Below are positions 34,765-43,739 of a stretch of DNA of 64,000 nucleotides, piece by piece; within the stretch, counting starts at the first letter, position 1; each line of letters starts with the position of its first letter. The notes beneath the pieces were generated by a model. It was not told the DNA's origin. It did not search any database and was given only the letters and a program-made list of their open reading frames with translations. The position numbers and the translations under genes are program-made. This DNA comes from Roseomonas aeriglobus. GTDB lineage: Bacteria; Pseudomonadota; Alphaproteobacteria; Sphingomonadales; Sphingomonadaceae. Where the stretch lies: the NCBI GenBank assembly GCA_016937575.1, contig JAFHKN010000002.1:3469001-3533000 (forward strand), given 5' to 3'.

Positions 34765-35163
34765 TCAGCCCTCGCGCGGGCGGAAGTCGAGGCTGACCGA
34801 ATTGATACAGTAGCGCAGACCCGTCGGCGGCGGACCGTCGGGAAAAACATGGCCCTGATGCCCGTCGCACGCGGCGCAACGCACCTCGATCCGGCGCATG
34901 CCATGGCTGGTGTCGCCATGCTCGGTCACCGCCTCCGGCGAGATCGGCTGGGTAAAGCTTGGCCAGCCGGAGCCGGAGTCATATTTGTCGTCACTGTCGA
35001 ACAACGGATTGGCACAGCCGGCGCAGCGATAGATACCATCGGCCTTGTTACCGTCGTACTTGCCCGCAAAGGCGCGTTCGGTACCGGCTTCGCGCAGGAC
35101 GTGATATTGCTCGGGCGTAAGCTTGCGGCGCCATTCGGCTTCGGACAGGTTGACGTGATCCAT
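34765..35163 (-). CDS. msrB: Peptide-methionine (R)-S-oxide reductase MsrB
   Basis: Repairs methionine-R-sulfoxide in proteins. The 132 residues contain two zinc-binding CxxC pairs ([11 protein letters not shown] and [14 protein letters not shown]), SGSGWPSF, and the catalytic cysteine in [15 protein letters not shown] 35161-35163 ([15 protein letters not shown]) is the family start; the much longer open frame upstream is antisense or shadow sequence of the oxidoreductase gene. No signal peptide, so cytoplasmic. Confidence 0.95.
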   Translation of the reverse strand: MDHVNLSEAEWRRKLTPEQYHVLREAGTERAFAGKYDGNKADGIYRCAGCANPLFDSDDKYDSGSGWPSFTQPISPEAVTEHGDTSHGMRRIEVRCAACDGHQGHVFPDGPPPTGLRYCINSVSLDFRPREG

Positions 35164-35195
35164 GTCCGCGAATGTGTGCGGCGCGTCTCGCTTCG

Positions 35196-36275
35196 TCAAT
35201 GGCTTGGGTGGGCGATCCTGGTAAGCCGCGCCGCCAGGCGGGCAAGGCCCGGGATTGGGGTTGCGGCAAGCAGCAGTCGCGCGCCCAGCGTATGGTCGGC
35301 GGCGGCACGGATCAGCCCGGCGGCGGCGAGCGGACGCGCCGCGCGACGGGCGAAGCCAGCCTGATAGTCCGCAGCAGAACGTCCGGCGGCGACGGCATCT
35401 GCGGCCATGACGCCACTTGCCAGCGCAATTCCCAGGCCCTCGCCAGCCAGCGACGGTATGACCGCGGCCTGATCGCCGAGGCGGTAGACGTCGTCGACCG
35501 TCGTCGCGGTACGCCAGCCATAAGGGACGTTGGCGACGGCATCGATCGGGGCGGCGGGGTCGAGCCGGGCGAGCCGATCGGCAAGCAGGGGACTTTCGGC
35601 GGCGAGCGCGCGCAGCAGCGCGTGGGGGTCGCCCGCGGCCTGCAGCCGCGACCGGGCAACGGCCATGCAGAAATTCGCGCTGCCGTCCTCCTGCACAGCG
35701 AGTCCGACGTAGCCGCCATCGAACAGGTGAAGCTCGACCGCATCGCCGATCGCGCGCGAGGCGGGCAGGCGGACGCGAATGCCGAGGATCGGGTCGGCGA
35801 GAGGAGTGGGATCGCGCGGGCTGCCCCGCAGGTCGTGCTTGCCGGTCGCGAGCAGCAGCGTGTCGCCGGTCAAGGCGGCGCCATCGCCCAGGCGGACGCT
35901 GCGCCCCTCCAGCGCGCGGATCGTGACGCCGCGTTCGATCGCGACGCCCAGCCTTTCCACGCGGTCGAGCAGGAGCGTGTCGAGCCGGGCGCGCGACACG
36001 GCGCGGGCCGGGGCGGGGAGGGGGGCTTCGGCGACACGGCCGCCCACGCAGATCCGCACCCGGGTGATGACGTTCGGGTTGAGCGTCTCCGGTGCGAGTC
36101 CCAGTCGCTCCGCCGCGGCCAGTGTCTGCCAGCTGAGAAAGCCGCCGCATAGCGCATCGGGCGTCTCGCGCGCGCGCTCCAGGATCGTCGCCTGTATGCC
36201 GTGTCGCGCAAGCGCAATCGCCGCCGCGGCGCCGGCCGGACCACCGCCCAGGATCAGCGCCGGCGGTCGACGCAT
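35196..36275 (-). CDS. FAD-dependent oxidoreductase of the type III PKS cluster
   Basis: A 359-residue flavoprotein of the geranylgeranyl reductase/PHBH-like hydroxylase group. The FAD Rossmann motif is [21 protein letters not shown] at the N-terminus, and the second FAD contact [19 protein letters not shown] lies near residue 285. A hydrophobic C-terminus could contact membrane lipids. It overlaps the methyltransferase gene by 22 bases and follows the PKS, so it probably hydroxylates or otherwise oxidises or reduces the polyketide product, like SrsC of Streptomyces griseus. The reaction itself is inference. Confidence 0.75.
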   Translation of the reverse strand: MRRPPALILGGGPAGAAAAIALARHGIQATILERARETPDALCGGFLSWQTLAAAERLGLAPETLNPNVITRVRICVGGRVAEAPLPAPARAVSRARLDTLLLDRVERLGVAIERGVTIRALEGRSVRLGDGAALTGDTLLLATGKHDLRGSPRDPTPLADPILGIRVRLPASRAIGDAVELHLFDGGYVGLAVQEDGSANFCMAVARSRLQAAGDPHALLRALAAESPLLADRLARLDPAAPIDAVANVPYGWRTATTVDDVYRLGDQAAVIPSLAGEGLGIALASGVMAADAVAAGRSAADYQAGFARRAARPLAAAGLIRAAADHTLGARLLLAATPIPGLARLAARLTRIAHPSH

Positions 36276-36943
36276 AGCCGGAACGGAAAGACGCGACGGA
36301 CGCGGGCATCCGCGATGCCGGCCTCAGCCAGGATCGGGGGCCATTCCATGGGGCGATAGCTGCGCGCGATCGACAGATGGCCGTCGTGACGGACAATATC
36401 GTGCCAGCGAAATGCGCGCGCGAGCCAGGGCCAGGCGGCATGGGCGAAACCGTGGCGATGCAGATCATTGATCAGCCAGCCGCGCGTCGCCTCTGCCTCC
36501 ATGAAGCGCAGGAAGGCGACGAGCTGGTCATGCGTCATGTGGTGAGCGACGAGGCTGGAGACGATCGCATCCCAGCCTTCGCCGGCGAGGTCGCCATAGT
36601 CGCCGGTGCGATAGTCGATCGCCATGTCGCTCGGCGTATGGGCGCGGGCGGCTGGCGCGCTCGAAGGGTTGAGGTCGATACCGGCCAGCTCGACGGTGAT
36701 ACCGCGACGCTGTGCCCAGCGCGCGATGCGGCGGAGCATGTCGCCGTCGCCGAAGCCGACGTCGAGGATCTTCAGCGAAGTTGCGCCGCGCGACATCTGC
36801 TCGAGGAAGGCGAGGGTGGCGCGGGCGGCGAGAGTCACCGTGTTGACCTGCGCCAAATCCCCCAGCACCGCGGCATAGGTGTCTGCCGGCAGGTCGGGCG
36901 CGTCCATCAGCTCCTCGGCCTCGGCCCGGATGGCGAGCGTCAT
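36254..36943 (-). CDS. Class I SAM-dependent methyltransferase of the type III PKS cluster
   Basis: A 229-residue Rossmann-fold methyltransferase. Motif I is [18 protein letters not shown], motif II has [11 protein letters not shown], and motif IV is [13 protein letters not shown], followed by LINDLHRHG. Position in an overlapping operon (4 bases with the PKS, 22 bases with the flavoprotein) suggests O- or C-methylation of the polyketide, as SrsB does for phenolic lipids. The acceptor is not shown by sequence. Confidence 0.8.
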   Translation of the reverse strand: MTLAIRAEAEELMDAPDLPADTYAAVLGDLAQVNTVTLAARATLAFLEQMSRGATSLKILDVGFGDGDMLRRIARWAQRRGITVELAGIDLNPSSAPAARAHTPSDMAIDYRTGDYGDLAGEGWDAIVSSLVAHHMTHDQLVAFLRFMEAEATRGWLINDLHRHGFAHAAWPWLARAFRWHDIVRHDGHLSIARSYRPMEWPPILAEAGIADARVRRVFPFRLCVDRRR

Positions 36944-38007
36944 GCGCTGTGGAAACCCAGGCCTTCGGCGGCGAGACCGGGCCCGAAGGCGAGCGCAACG
37001 CCGCGGTCGATCGGCCGACCGATCATCCGGGCAAGTGCGAACATCAGCGTCGCCGACGACATGTTGCCGTTGTCGCGCAGCACGGCACGCGAATCGGCCA
37101 GCGCCGCCTCGGGCAGGGCAAAGGCGTGCGCAACGGCGTCGAGGATCGACCGCCCGCCCGCATGGACCGCCCAGGCATCGATCGTTGCCGGATCCCGCCC
37201 TCCGGTAGCGGCACTTGCGAAGTCGGGATCAGCGAGCCCGGCGGCGATCCGTGCGGGCACTTCGCCCGACAGGTGCATGGCGAAGCCACGGTCGGTGATG
37301 TCCCAGCGGATCAGCGCGTCCGAATCGGGCAGCGTCGTCGCGAACGGCGCGTCGAGCGCGAGGCCGCCGGGGTCGGCCGTGACCAATGCGGCGGCGGCGC
37401 CATCGCCAAACTGGAGCATCGCCAGCAACGGTTCGACCGCGTCGACCGCCTGCAGGTGGAGCGTCGAGAGCTCGACCGTCACCACCAGAACGCGCGCATC
37501 AGGTTCGGAGCGGACGATGTGCCTGGCACTGCGCAGCGCGGTGACCGCGGCGTAGCAACCCATGAAACCGACGAGCAGCCGCTCGACCGACGAATCAAGT
37601 CCCAGCGCGCGGGCGATGCGCTGGTCGATTCCCGGCGCGACGAACCCGGTGCAGCTGGCGACGACGAGGTGGGTGATGCCGGTCAGGTCGGCCCGGCGCG
37701 ACAGGTCGGCCACGGCCTGCAACGCCAGCGCCGGCGCGGCATCGGCATAGATCGCCATTCGCGCAGCGGTGCCGGGCAGGACCGCATCGGCATAGAAGCC
37801 GTCAGCCGCGACGGGCGAGCCACCGGTATCGGTCGGCGGCAGGACCGACCAGCGATGCTCGATCCCCGACCGCGCCGCCATTCGCGCGAAGACCGCAGTG
37901 GTCCGGGGATCGGTCAGCCGGCGTGCGGCCCAGTCGATGAAGGCTTGGTGGATGTCATGATCCGGGACGGCGGTCCCGATCGCGGCGAGGTGCGCGGTGG
38001 CTGACGT
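36940..38007 (-). CDS. Type III polyketide synthase, apparently starting at ACG
   Basis: Chalcone synthase-fold homodimeric enzyme that condenses an acyl-CoA starter with malonyl-CoA. The triad is Cys119 in VVASCTGFVAPG, His282 in WAVHAGGRS and Asn315 in DNGNMSSATLM. Conserved sequence (AIGTAVPDHDIHQAFIDWA) extends well upstream of the first ATG (37881), yet no ATG, GTG, TTG or CTG occurs in that stretch. An ACG at 38005-38007, reading SATAHLAAIG after it, lies 8 bases behind AAGGA, so it is the likely start, giving 355 residues, a normal length. The 313-residue ATG form would lose part of the fold. First biosynthetic gene of a srsABC-like trio. Confidence 0.85.
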   Translation of the reverse strand, partial: TSATAHLAAIGTAVPDHDIHQAFIDWAARRLTDPRTTAVFARMAARSGIEHRWSVLPPTDTGGSPVAADGFYADAVLPGTAARMAIYADAAPALALQAVADLSRRADLTGITHLVVASCTGFVAPGIDQRIARALGLDSSVERLLVGFMGCYAAVTALRSARHIVRSEPDARVLVVTVELSTLHLQAVDAVEPLLAMLQFGDGAAAALVTADPGGLALDAPFATTLPDSDALIRWDITDRGFAMHLSGEVPARIAAGLADPDFASAATGGRDPATIDAWAVHAGGRSILDAVAHAFALPEAALADSRAVLRDNGNMSSATLMFALARMIGRPIDRGVALAFGPGLAAEGLGFHSA

Positions 38008-38011
38008 ACGA

Positions 38012-38626
38012 TCAGTCCTTCCACGCCCACCAGAGCTGGGCTGGCGGCACGTTCCACCATTCCATCGCCTGGTCGATGCGGTCGAAATGCGGAGTCAGGA
38101 AATTCTTAACCCGCGGATTGAACTGATAGACCAGGAACGCGCCGCCGGGGCGGATGACGCGCTGGGTGGCTTCCGCGATCGTGTCGCCCACGCCCGGCGG
38201 CAGGGTGGAAAAGGGCAGGCCCGACAGCACGAAATCGGCGGATTCGGCGCCGTGGTCGGCCACGATCTGCCCGACATCGGCGGCCGACCCATGAACTGCG
38301 GAGAAGCGCGAGTCGCGAATGCCGTCGCGCAGATAGCCCACGAAGTCCGGGTTGGTATCGATCGCGATCAGCTGCGCATCGGGCGCCAATCGGTCGAGGA
38401 TGTGGCCGCAGAAGGTGCCGACGCCCGGACCATATTCGACGAACACCTTGCAGTTCGCCCAGTCGACGGGGCCCAGCATGCGCGCGATCAGCCGGTCGGA
38501 CGACGGCATGACCGAACCGACCATCACCGGATGCTTCAGAAACCCACGGAAGAACATTCCCCAGGGGGAAGGCCGACCGGCGTGGCGCTTGCGCAGCTGC
38601 GCCGCAGTCGTGGCCGATGAGTTCAT
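38012..38626 (-). CDS. Phospholipid N-methyltransferase-like SAM methyltransferase
   Basis: A 204-residue methyltransferase resembling bacterial PmtA and rRNA-dimethylase-like enzymes. FFRGFLKHPVMVGSVMPSSD precedes SAM motif I KVFVEYGPGVGTF, then LIAIDTNPDFV and the acceptor motif VLSGLPFSTLP, typical of the PmtA group that methylates phosphatidylethanolamine. Start ATG 38624-38626; the long frame upstream is antisense to the MFS gene. Its stop is 4 bases from the ACG start of the PKS, so it may head the same transcript. Confidence 0.78.
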   Translation of the reverse strand: MNSSATTAAQLRKRHAGRPSPWGMFFRGFLKHPVMVGSVMPSSDRLIARMLGPVDWANCKVFVEYGPGVGTFCGHILDRLAPDAQLIAIDTNPDFVGYLRDGIRDSRFSAVHGSAADVGQIVADHGAESADFVLSGLPFSTLPPGVGDTIAEATQRVIRPGGAFLVYQFNPRVKNFLTPHFDRIDQAMEWWNVPPAQLWWAWKD

Positions 38627-38666
38627 GGAAATCCCTGTAAGCAACCTGAAGTCCGGGCAGCGTGCG

Positions 38667-38691
38667 TTGCAAGTTTGCGGGCAGTTTGCAA
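38667..38691. promoter_or_regulatory. Repeated TTGCAA motif in a divergent promoter region
   Basis: Two copies of the palindrome TTGCAA (38667-38672 and 38686-38691), 19 bases apart centre to centre, lie between the divergent PKS-operon and MFS transporter genes. The spacing of about two helical turns is that of a dimeric regulator site. A similar pair occurs before the LysR gene at 42589-42603. No regulator is proven. Confidence 0.3.
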
Positions 38692-38771
38692 GCACATGCA
38701 TGCGGGGACGAAGCGCGCAGGTCGCGGAAAGGTTGCGTTGGTGCGGCCATCCGACCAGGGTCGTGCGGGCA

Positions 38772-40064
38772 ATGTCCGTCCGTCCCGCCCGTCTCGATCG
38801 CACCTTTGGCCTGATGTTCGCGGTGATGCTGGTGCTCGCCGCGGGCAACACCGCCTTGCAGTCCGTCCTGCCCGCGCTCGGCCGGTCGCTGCGGGTGGCC
38901 GATGGGGCGGTGGCCGCAGCCTTTTCGGTTTCGGCGCTCGCCTGGGTGGTGTGCGCGCCGCTATGGGCCAATCGATCCGATCGCTACGGGCGCCGGGCGA
39001 TGGTGCTGCTCGGGCTTGCCGGGTTCACCGCGTCGCTGGGACTGTGCGGGCTGTTCCTGATGGCAGGCATCAACGGCTGGATCGGCGGTACGGCAGCGTT
39101 CGCAGCCTTCGTCGCCGGGCGGATGCTGTACGGCATCTTCGGGTCGGCGGCGCCGCCGGCGGTGCAGGCGATCGTCGCCGGACGGACGACGCGCGAAGAG
39201 CGCACCCGGGCGCTCGCCCTGCTCGCCTCCGCCTTTGGGCTGGGAACGATCCTGGGCCCGGCGATCGCCCCCTATCTGGTCATCAGGCAGGTCGGCCGTA
39301 TCGAGATCGGCCTCGCCGGGCCCGCCTTCTTCGCAGTGCTGATCGGGGCGGGGATGCTGGCGGCAGTCGCGACGATGCTGCCGCGCGACAGTCTGGGCGG
39401 GCATGGCGCGGCGTCGGCCTATCCCTCGATCGGCGGGCAATCGACCGGCGCCAGCGTCACCGCGGCAACTTCGGCGGCGGGCGAACGCGTCGGCTATTTC
39501 GATCCGCGCATCCGGGTGTGGGTCATCGTCGGGCTGCTGATGGGCCATGCGCAGGCGATGACGGGGCAGGCGATCGGCTTCCTGGTGATCGATCGGCTCG
39601 ATCTGCCCCCGGTGGAGGCACTGCAACCGACCGGCTTGGTGCTGATGATGGGCGCCGGTGCCGCGCTGCTCGTGCAATGGGGACTGATCCCGCTGCTCGA
39701 CCTGAAGCCGCGCGCGCTGGTGCAGATCGGGCTGGTCGTCGCCGCCATCGGCTGTGCATGGACGGGATTGGCGACATCGCTCTACGGCATCGCGACCGGC
39801 TTTGCGCTGTCGGCGATGGGCTTCGGCTTCGTCCGGCCGGGGTATACCGCGGGATCGTCGCTGGCGGTCGGACCCGAGGCGCAGGGGGCGGTCGCAGGCA
39901 AGATTACTTCCGTCAACGGCGCCTCGTTCGTGCTCGGCCCCTCGATCGGGGTCGGCCTGTACGAACTTGCGCGGCCACTGCCCTATCTGGCTGCAGCGGC
40001 CGCGCTCGTCCTGCTTTTCGGCTATGCGCTGATCAGTCTGCGCCCTTCGGCCCGCGACCTTTGA
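38772..40064 (+). CDS. MFS transporter
   Basis: A 430-residue major facilitator protein with about 12 membrane helices. The inter-helix loop SDRYGRRAMVLLGL matches the MFS loop 2-3 signature, and GRMLYGIFGSAAPPAVQAIV resembles drug/H+ antiporters. ATG 38772 is the first start with a hydrophobic helix behind it; upstream frame is antisense to the methyltransferase. Divergent from the PKS operon, so export of its product is plausible but unproven. The 3' end overlaps the convergent AAA ATPase gene by 32 bases. Confidence 0.85.
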   Translation: MSVRPARLDRTFGLMFAVMLVLAAGNTALQSVLPALGRSLRVADGAVAAAFSVSALAWVVCAPLWANRSDRYGRRAMVLLGLAGFTASLGLCGLFLMAGINGWIGGTAAFAAFVAGRMLYGIFGSAAPPAVQAIVAGRTTREERTRALALLASAFGLGTILGPAIAPYLVIRQVGRIEIGLAGPAFFAVLIGAGMLAAVATMLPRDSLGGHGAASAYPSIGGQSTGASVTAATSAAGERVGYFDPRIRVWVIVGLLMGHAQAMTGQAIGFLVIDRLDLPPVEALQPTGLVLMMGAGAALLVQWGLIPLLDLKPRALVQIGLVVAAIGCAWTGLATSLYGIATGFALSAMGFGFVRPGYTAGSSLAVGPEAQGAVAGKITSVNGASFVLGPSIGVGLYELARPLPYLAAAAALVLLFGYALISLRPSARDL

Positions 40065-42333
40065 GCGTGCCCGGCGAAATGAAGCCGAGCGGCTGGATCG
40101 CCACCGCATCCTGCTTCAACCGCGCCGACATCGCGCGATAGTCCTCCTCCATCTCCGGCGTCACCGACGCGCGCGATTCGCCGAGCGCCTTTTCGAAGTC
40201 GGCCATCGTGACATGCGCGGCCGAGAGCGATCGGCGAATCGCGATCAGACCGGCCCGGCGGACGACATCCTCCAGGTCCGCACCGGTGAAGTGATCGGTC
40301 CGGCGCGCGATCTCGCCGAGGTCGACGTCGCCATCGAGCGGCATCTTTTCGGTCTGAATGCGCAGGATTCTCTCGCGACCGCCCACATCGGGCACGCCGA
40401 CATAGATCAGTTCGTCGAACCGCCCCGGACGCAGCAACGCGGGATCGATCAGGTTCGGGCGGTTGGTCGCGCCGATCAGCACGACCGACTGGAGCTCCTC
40501 CAGCCCATCCATCTCGGCGAGGATGGTATTCACCACCCGCTCGGTCACCTGCGGCTCGCCAAGACCGCCACCGCGGGCCGGTACCAGCGAATCGAGTTCG
40601 TCGATGAACACGATGCAGGGGGCCACCTGGCGAGCGCGGGCGAACAGGCGGGCGATCTGCTGTTCGCTCTCGCCATACCATTTGCTGAGCAGGTCGGACG
40701 ACTTGGCGGCGATGAAGTTCGCCTCCGCCTCCCGCGCGACGGCTTTCGCCAGCAATGTCTTGCCGGTGCCCGGCGGGCCGTAGAGCAGGAACCCCTTGGC
40801 CGGACGGATGCCCAGACGCCGGAAGGCATCGGGATCCTTCAGCGGCAGTTCGACACCTTCCTTCAGCCGTTCCTGCGCGTCGTCGAGACCGCCGACGTCG
40901 TCCCACCGGACGGTCGGCGCCTGGACCATGACTTCGCGCATCGCCGACGGCTGGACGCGCTTCAGCGCCTCTACGAAGTCGTCTCGGCTGACCGACAGCG
41001 TGTCGAGCACGTCGGCCGGGATGCTGCGATCCTCGAGGTTCAGCCGCGGCATGATGCGGCGCACCGCCTCGATTGCGGCCTCGCGCACCAGTGCGGCCAT
41101 GTCCGCCCCGACGAAGCCGTGGGTGGTGCGCGCGAGTTCGTCCAAATCGACGCCTTCGCCCAGCGGCATGCCGCGGGTGTGGATGCCCAGGATTTCGCGA
41201 CGCCCGCGCTGATCCGGTACGCCGATGACGATCTCGCGATCGAACCGACCCGGCCGGCGTAGCGCCTCGTCGATCGCCTCGGGACGATTCGTCGCCGCGA
41301 TGATGACGATGTTCGCGCGCGCCTCCAGCCCGTCCATGACGGTCAGCAGCTGGGCGACAAGGCGCTTCTCGGCCTCGCCCTGCACGCGGTCACGCTTCGG
41401 CGCGATCGAATCGATCTCGTCGATGAACACGATCGACGGTGCGTTGGCGCTCGCTTCCTCGAACACCTCGCGCAGCTTCTTTTCCGATTCGCCGTACGCC
41501 GATCCCATGATCTCGGGGCCGTTGATCAGGAAGAAATTGGCGTCCGATTCGTTGGCGACCGCGCGGGCGAGGCGGGTCTTGCCGGTGCCGGGCGGGCCAT
41601 GGAGCAATACCCCCTTGGGCGGATCGACGCCCAGACGCTGGAACAGTTCGGGATAGCGTAAGGGAAGTTCGACCATTTCGCGCAGCTGGTCGATCGTGCC
41701 CGCCATGCCGCCCAAGTCGTCATAGGTCACGTCGGCGCGACGCGATTCCTTGGGCTCTTCGTAATCGGCGCGTAGCTCGATCTCGGTGTTCTCGTCGACA
41801 TGGACGATGCCCTTCGGCACCGTCGACACCACGCCCATACGGATTTCCTGGAGCGCATAGGCCGGTGCATTGAGCATCTGCGCGATGTTGGGGGGCAAAT
41901 CGCCCCCGGCGACCCGCTGCTGGCCAACGGTTGCGACGGTATCGCCGGCGCACAGCGGGCGTCCGATGAAGCTGCGCTTCAACGCGGCGGGGTGGCCCTG
42001 GAGCCGAACGTTTTTTGCTGCAGGTGCGAAGACGACGCGTGTTGCGGGCTTCGATTCGCCCCTACGGATTTCGACGAAATCGCCCGATCCCACCCCTGCG
42101 TTAGCGCGCTGGAGGCCGTCGATGCGCAAGATTTCGAGACCTTCGTCCTCCGCATAGGGCAGCACGGCCCGCGCCGGTGTCGTGCGCTTGCCGACAATCT
42201 CGATCACGTCGCCCTGCGTGACGCCCAGCGCCGCCATCAGCGTTCGCGGGATATGCGCCAGGCCGCGCCCGGAATCTTCGGGCCGCGCATTCGCCACCTG
42301 AAGCTTGCGGGTCGGTGTCTCGTCGTCGGCCAT
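40033..42333 (-). CDS. CDC48/VAT-type double AAA ATPase
   Basis: A 766-residue relative of archaeal VAT and eukaryotic p97. The N-terminal CDC48_N double-psi barrel contains [20 protein letters not shown] and the N2 part with [16 protein letters not shown] domain D1 has Walker A GPPGTGKT at 246-253, Walker [13 protein letters not shown] and sensor [10 protein letters not shown]2 has GPPGTGKT near 517-525, FIDELDSL and [10 protein letters not shown]. Both sites look intact. It should unfold proteins or pull apart complexes in the cytoplasm. Bacterial copies are sporadic; no proteasome or Ufd1/Npl4 gene is in the window. Confidence 0.93.
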   Translation of the reverse strand: MADDETPTRKLQVANARPEDSGRGLAHIPRTLMAALGVTQGDVIEIVGKRTTPARAVLPYAEDEGLEILRIDGLQRANAGVGSGDFVEIRRGESKPATRVVFAPAAKNVRLQGHPAALKRSFIGRPLCAGDTVATVGQQRVAGGDLPPNIAQMLNAPAYALQEIRMGVVSTVPKGIVHVDENTEIELRADYEEPKESRRADVTYDDLGGMAGTIDQLREMVELPLRYPELFQRLGVDPPKGVLLHGPPGTGKTRLARAVANESDANFFLINGPEIMGSAYGESEKKLREVFEEASANAPSIVFIDEIDSIAPKRDRVQGEAEKRLVAQLLTVMDGLEARANIVIIAATNRPEAIDEALRRPGRFDREIVIGVPDQRGRREILGIHTRGMPLGEGVDLDELARTTHGFVGADMAALVREAAIEAVRRIMPRLNLEDRSIPADVLDTLSVSRDDFVEALKRVQPSAMREVMVQAPTVRWDDVGGLDDAQERLKEGVELPLKDPDAFRRLGIRPAKGFLLYGPPGTGKTLLAKAVAREAEANFIAAKSSDLLSKWYGESEQQIARLFARARQVAPCIVFIDELDSLVPARGGGLGEPQVTERVVNTILAEMDGLEELQSVVLIGATNRPNLIDPALLRPGRFDELIYVGVPDVGGRERILRIQTEKMPLDGDVDLGEIARRTDHFTGADLEDVVRRAGLIAIRRSLSAAHVTMADFEKALGESRASVTPEMEEDYRAMSARLKQDAVAIQPLGFISPGTLKGRGPKGAD

Positions 42334-42470
42334 GCGGCCCCTCCCTGTCGTTGCCTGAACTTCGGAAAGCGCGCGACATAGGAAGCCGGTTCCGGCTGCG
42401 CGAGGGGGGCGACCGCCGATGTTCACATCACTGTCGCGAAACCGGGATAGACCGGTGGTTGACGCAGGCC

Positions 42471-42501
42471 AAAAAAAAAGGCCGATCCAAGGGGACCGGC
42501 C
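42471..42501 (-). terminator. Strong intrinsic terminator without an annotated upstream gene
   Basis: On the minus strand a 9-pair stem GGCCGGTCC/GGATCGGCC with loop CCTT (plus 42480-42501) is followed by nine T residues (plus A run 42471-42479). This is the best intrinsic terminator in the window. No minus-strand protein gene ends there; the LysR gene beyond it is on the other strand. Confidence 0.75.
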
Positions 42502-42599
42502 GGAAAGTTTTAGGAGAGGATGCCTGAAAGGCCCGCCCTATGTGCGCCGCAACAGGTCGTTGTGCAAGTGCGAAAGAAAACGAGTGACTTGCAATTTTT
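42471..42599 (-). ncRNA. Candidate small RNA of about 130 nt
   Basis: On the minus strand, TTGTCA (plus 42630-42635) and TATCAC (plus 42606-42611), 18 bases apart, form a plausible sigma-70 promoter. Transcription would start near 42599 and stop at the terminator ending at 42471. The 42334-42665 interval otherwise holds no convincing gene. A 31-codon-scale plus-strand frame (ATG 42520) has an AGGAG box too close to its start. This is a prediction from promoter plus terminator only. Confidence 0.35.
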
Positions 42600-42603
42600 G
42601 CAA
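42589..42603. promoter_or_regulatory. TTGCAA pair upstream of the LysR gene
   Basis: Two TTGCAA palindromes (42589-42594 and 42598-42603) separated by three T residues, followed by TTGCAT TGCAG around 42615-42624. They lie 63 to 77 bases before the LysR start and beside the promoter proposed for the small RNA, and may be the autoregulatory site of the LysR protein. Confidence 0.3.
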
Positions 42604-42665
42604 CTGTGATACCGGTTGCATTGCAGTTTTGACAAACGGAGTTGTTGCGATGCACAATTCGCCCA

Positions 42666-43550
42666 ATGCGTAGGCTGCCGCCCCTCACTGCGATCGAGGC
42701 GTTCGTCCAAGTCGCGCGGCTGGGCTCGATCAAGGCCGCGGCCGAAGAGCTGGCGTTGTCGTCGCCAGCGCTCAGCCGTCGGGTGCAGGCGCTGGAACGG
42801 TTCATCGGCAAACCGTTATTCGAGCGGCGGCACCAGGCGCTCAAGCTCAATCCCGACGGCGAACGCCTGCTTCAGGGCATCGCGCCTGCGCTCGACACCA
42901 TGTCCGATGCGGTCGAAGCGATGACGAGCGGTGTCGAACTGTTACGCCTGCGGCTGGGCGTGTTGCCGCTGTTCGCCACACAGCGCCTGCTGCCGCGGCT
43001 GGGCGAGCTGAAGCGGCGGCATCCCGAGCTGCATCTGGACGTCGATACCGGGGGGCATGGCACCACGCGGCTGGGTGACGGGCTGGACGCTGCGATCGTC
43101 ATTGCGCGCGAAATCGATCCGATGCTCTATGCCCGCCGACTCGACCACAACCGCGTCTACGTGATCGGCCACCGCTCGCTGATCGAGGGACCGAACCCAG
43201 TCACCAATCCCGAACAGTTGAGCCGGCTGACGGTCCTGCTCCACCGCGACATGCCCGAAACCTTCAGCGAATGGCGCGCGGCCGCCGGCTTTCCGGGGCT
43301 GGAGCCGTTGGCGTTCGATTATTTCGATTCTGGCTCGCTGATGCTGGAGGCGGCAGCGCAGGGGCTGGGCGTCGCGTTCATGCTCGAATCGCATTACGAG
43401 GCGGCGCATGATAGCCGCCTGGTCCAGCTGTTCGGCATCACCGTCGAAAGCGACTACAGCTACTGGTTCGTCTGCCGCCCGCGCGCACTCCAGACACGGC
43501 CGGTCCGGCTGTTTCACGACTGGCTGGTCGAAACCGTGGCCGCGGATTGA
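42666..43550 (+). CDS. LysR family transcriptional regulator
   Basis: A 294-residue DNA-binding regulator. The winged helix-turn-helix covers residues 1-60 (LTAIEAFVQVARLGSIKAAA, then SPALSRRVQALERFIG). The effector-binding domain follows, with LGVLPLFATQRLLPRL at its start. The GcvA-like architecture suggests control of metabolic genes; the target is unknown, and its neighbours on both sides are on the minus strand. ATG 42666 is used; an upstream TTG adds eight unconserved residues. Confidence 0.9.
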   Translation: MRRLPPLTAIEAFVQVARLGSIKAAAEELALSSPALSRRVQALERFIGKPLFERRHQALKLNPDGERLLQGIAPALDTMSDAVEAMTSGVELLRLRLGVLPLFATQRLLPRLGELKRRHPELHLDVDTGGHGTTRLGDGLDAAIVIAREIDPMLYARRLDHNRVYVIGHRSLIEGPNPVTNPEQLSRLTVLLHRDMPETFSEWRAAAGFPGLEPLAFDYFDSGSLMLEAAAQGLGVAFMLESHYEAAHDSRLVQLFGITVESDYSYWFVCRPRALQTRPVRLFHDWLVETVAAD

Positions 43551-43581
43551 CCAGCCACTCAGCGGCCAGGATCACGCTATT

Positions 43582-43712
43582 CCTACCCTACAAGGGGAGG
43601 GCCATGCGAAACATGGTGGCGGGGTGTCGCCGCGTGCGGTGTCGACCGCAGCTAACCCACCGGGACACCCTGCGTCAGGCCTTCGACCTGCCACCTCCCC
43701 TTGCCGGGGAGG
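43582..43712. repeat. Palindromic repeat between the LysR gene and lysC
   Basis: The arms AAGGGGAGG (43592-43600) and CCTCCCCTT (43694-43702) mark the ends of a region with further complementary blocks (GGCGGGGTGTC against GACACCC, and CGACC/GGTCG-type pairs). Each end also has its own small hairpin (for example CCTCCCC-ttgcc-GGGGAGG). It has no open frame of its own and fills the gap between convergent genes. Confidence 0.65.
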
Positions 43713-43739
43713 AATGGTCATTTTCGGAGGGCAGCTGCG

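Noticed and set aside
42520..42609. Small plus-strand frame MPERPALCAPQQ... before the LysR gene
   Set aside because: AGGAG sits only three bases from the ATG, the peptide shows no pattern, and the strand conflicts with the better-supported RNA and terminator.
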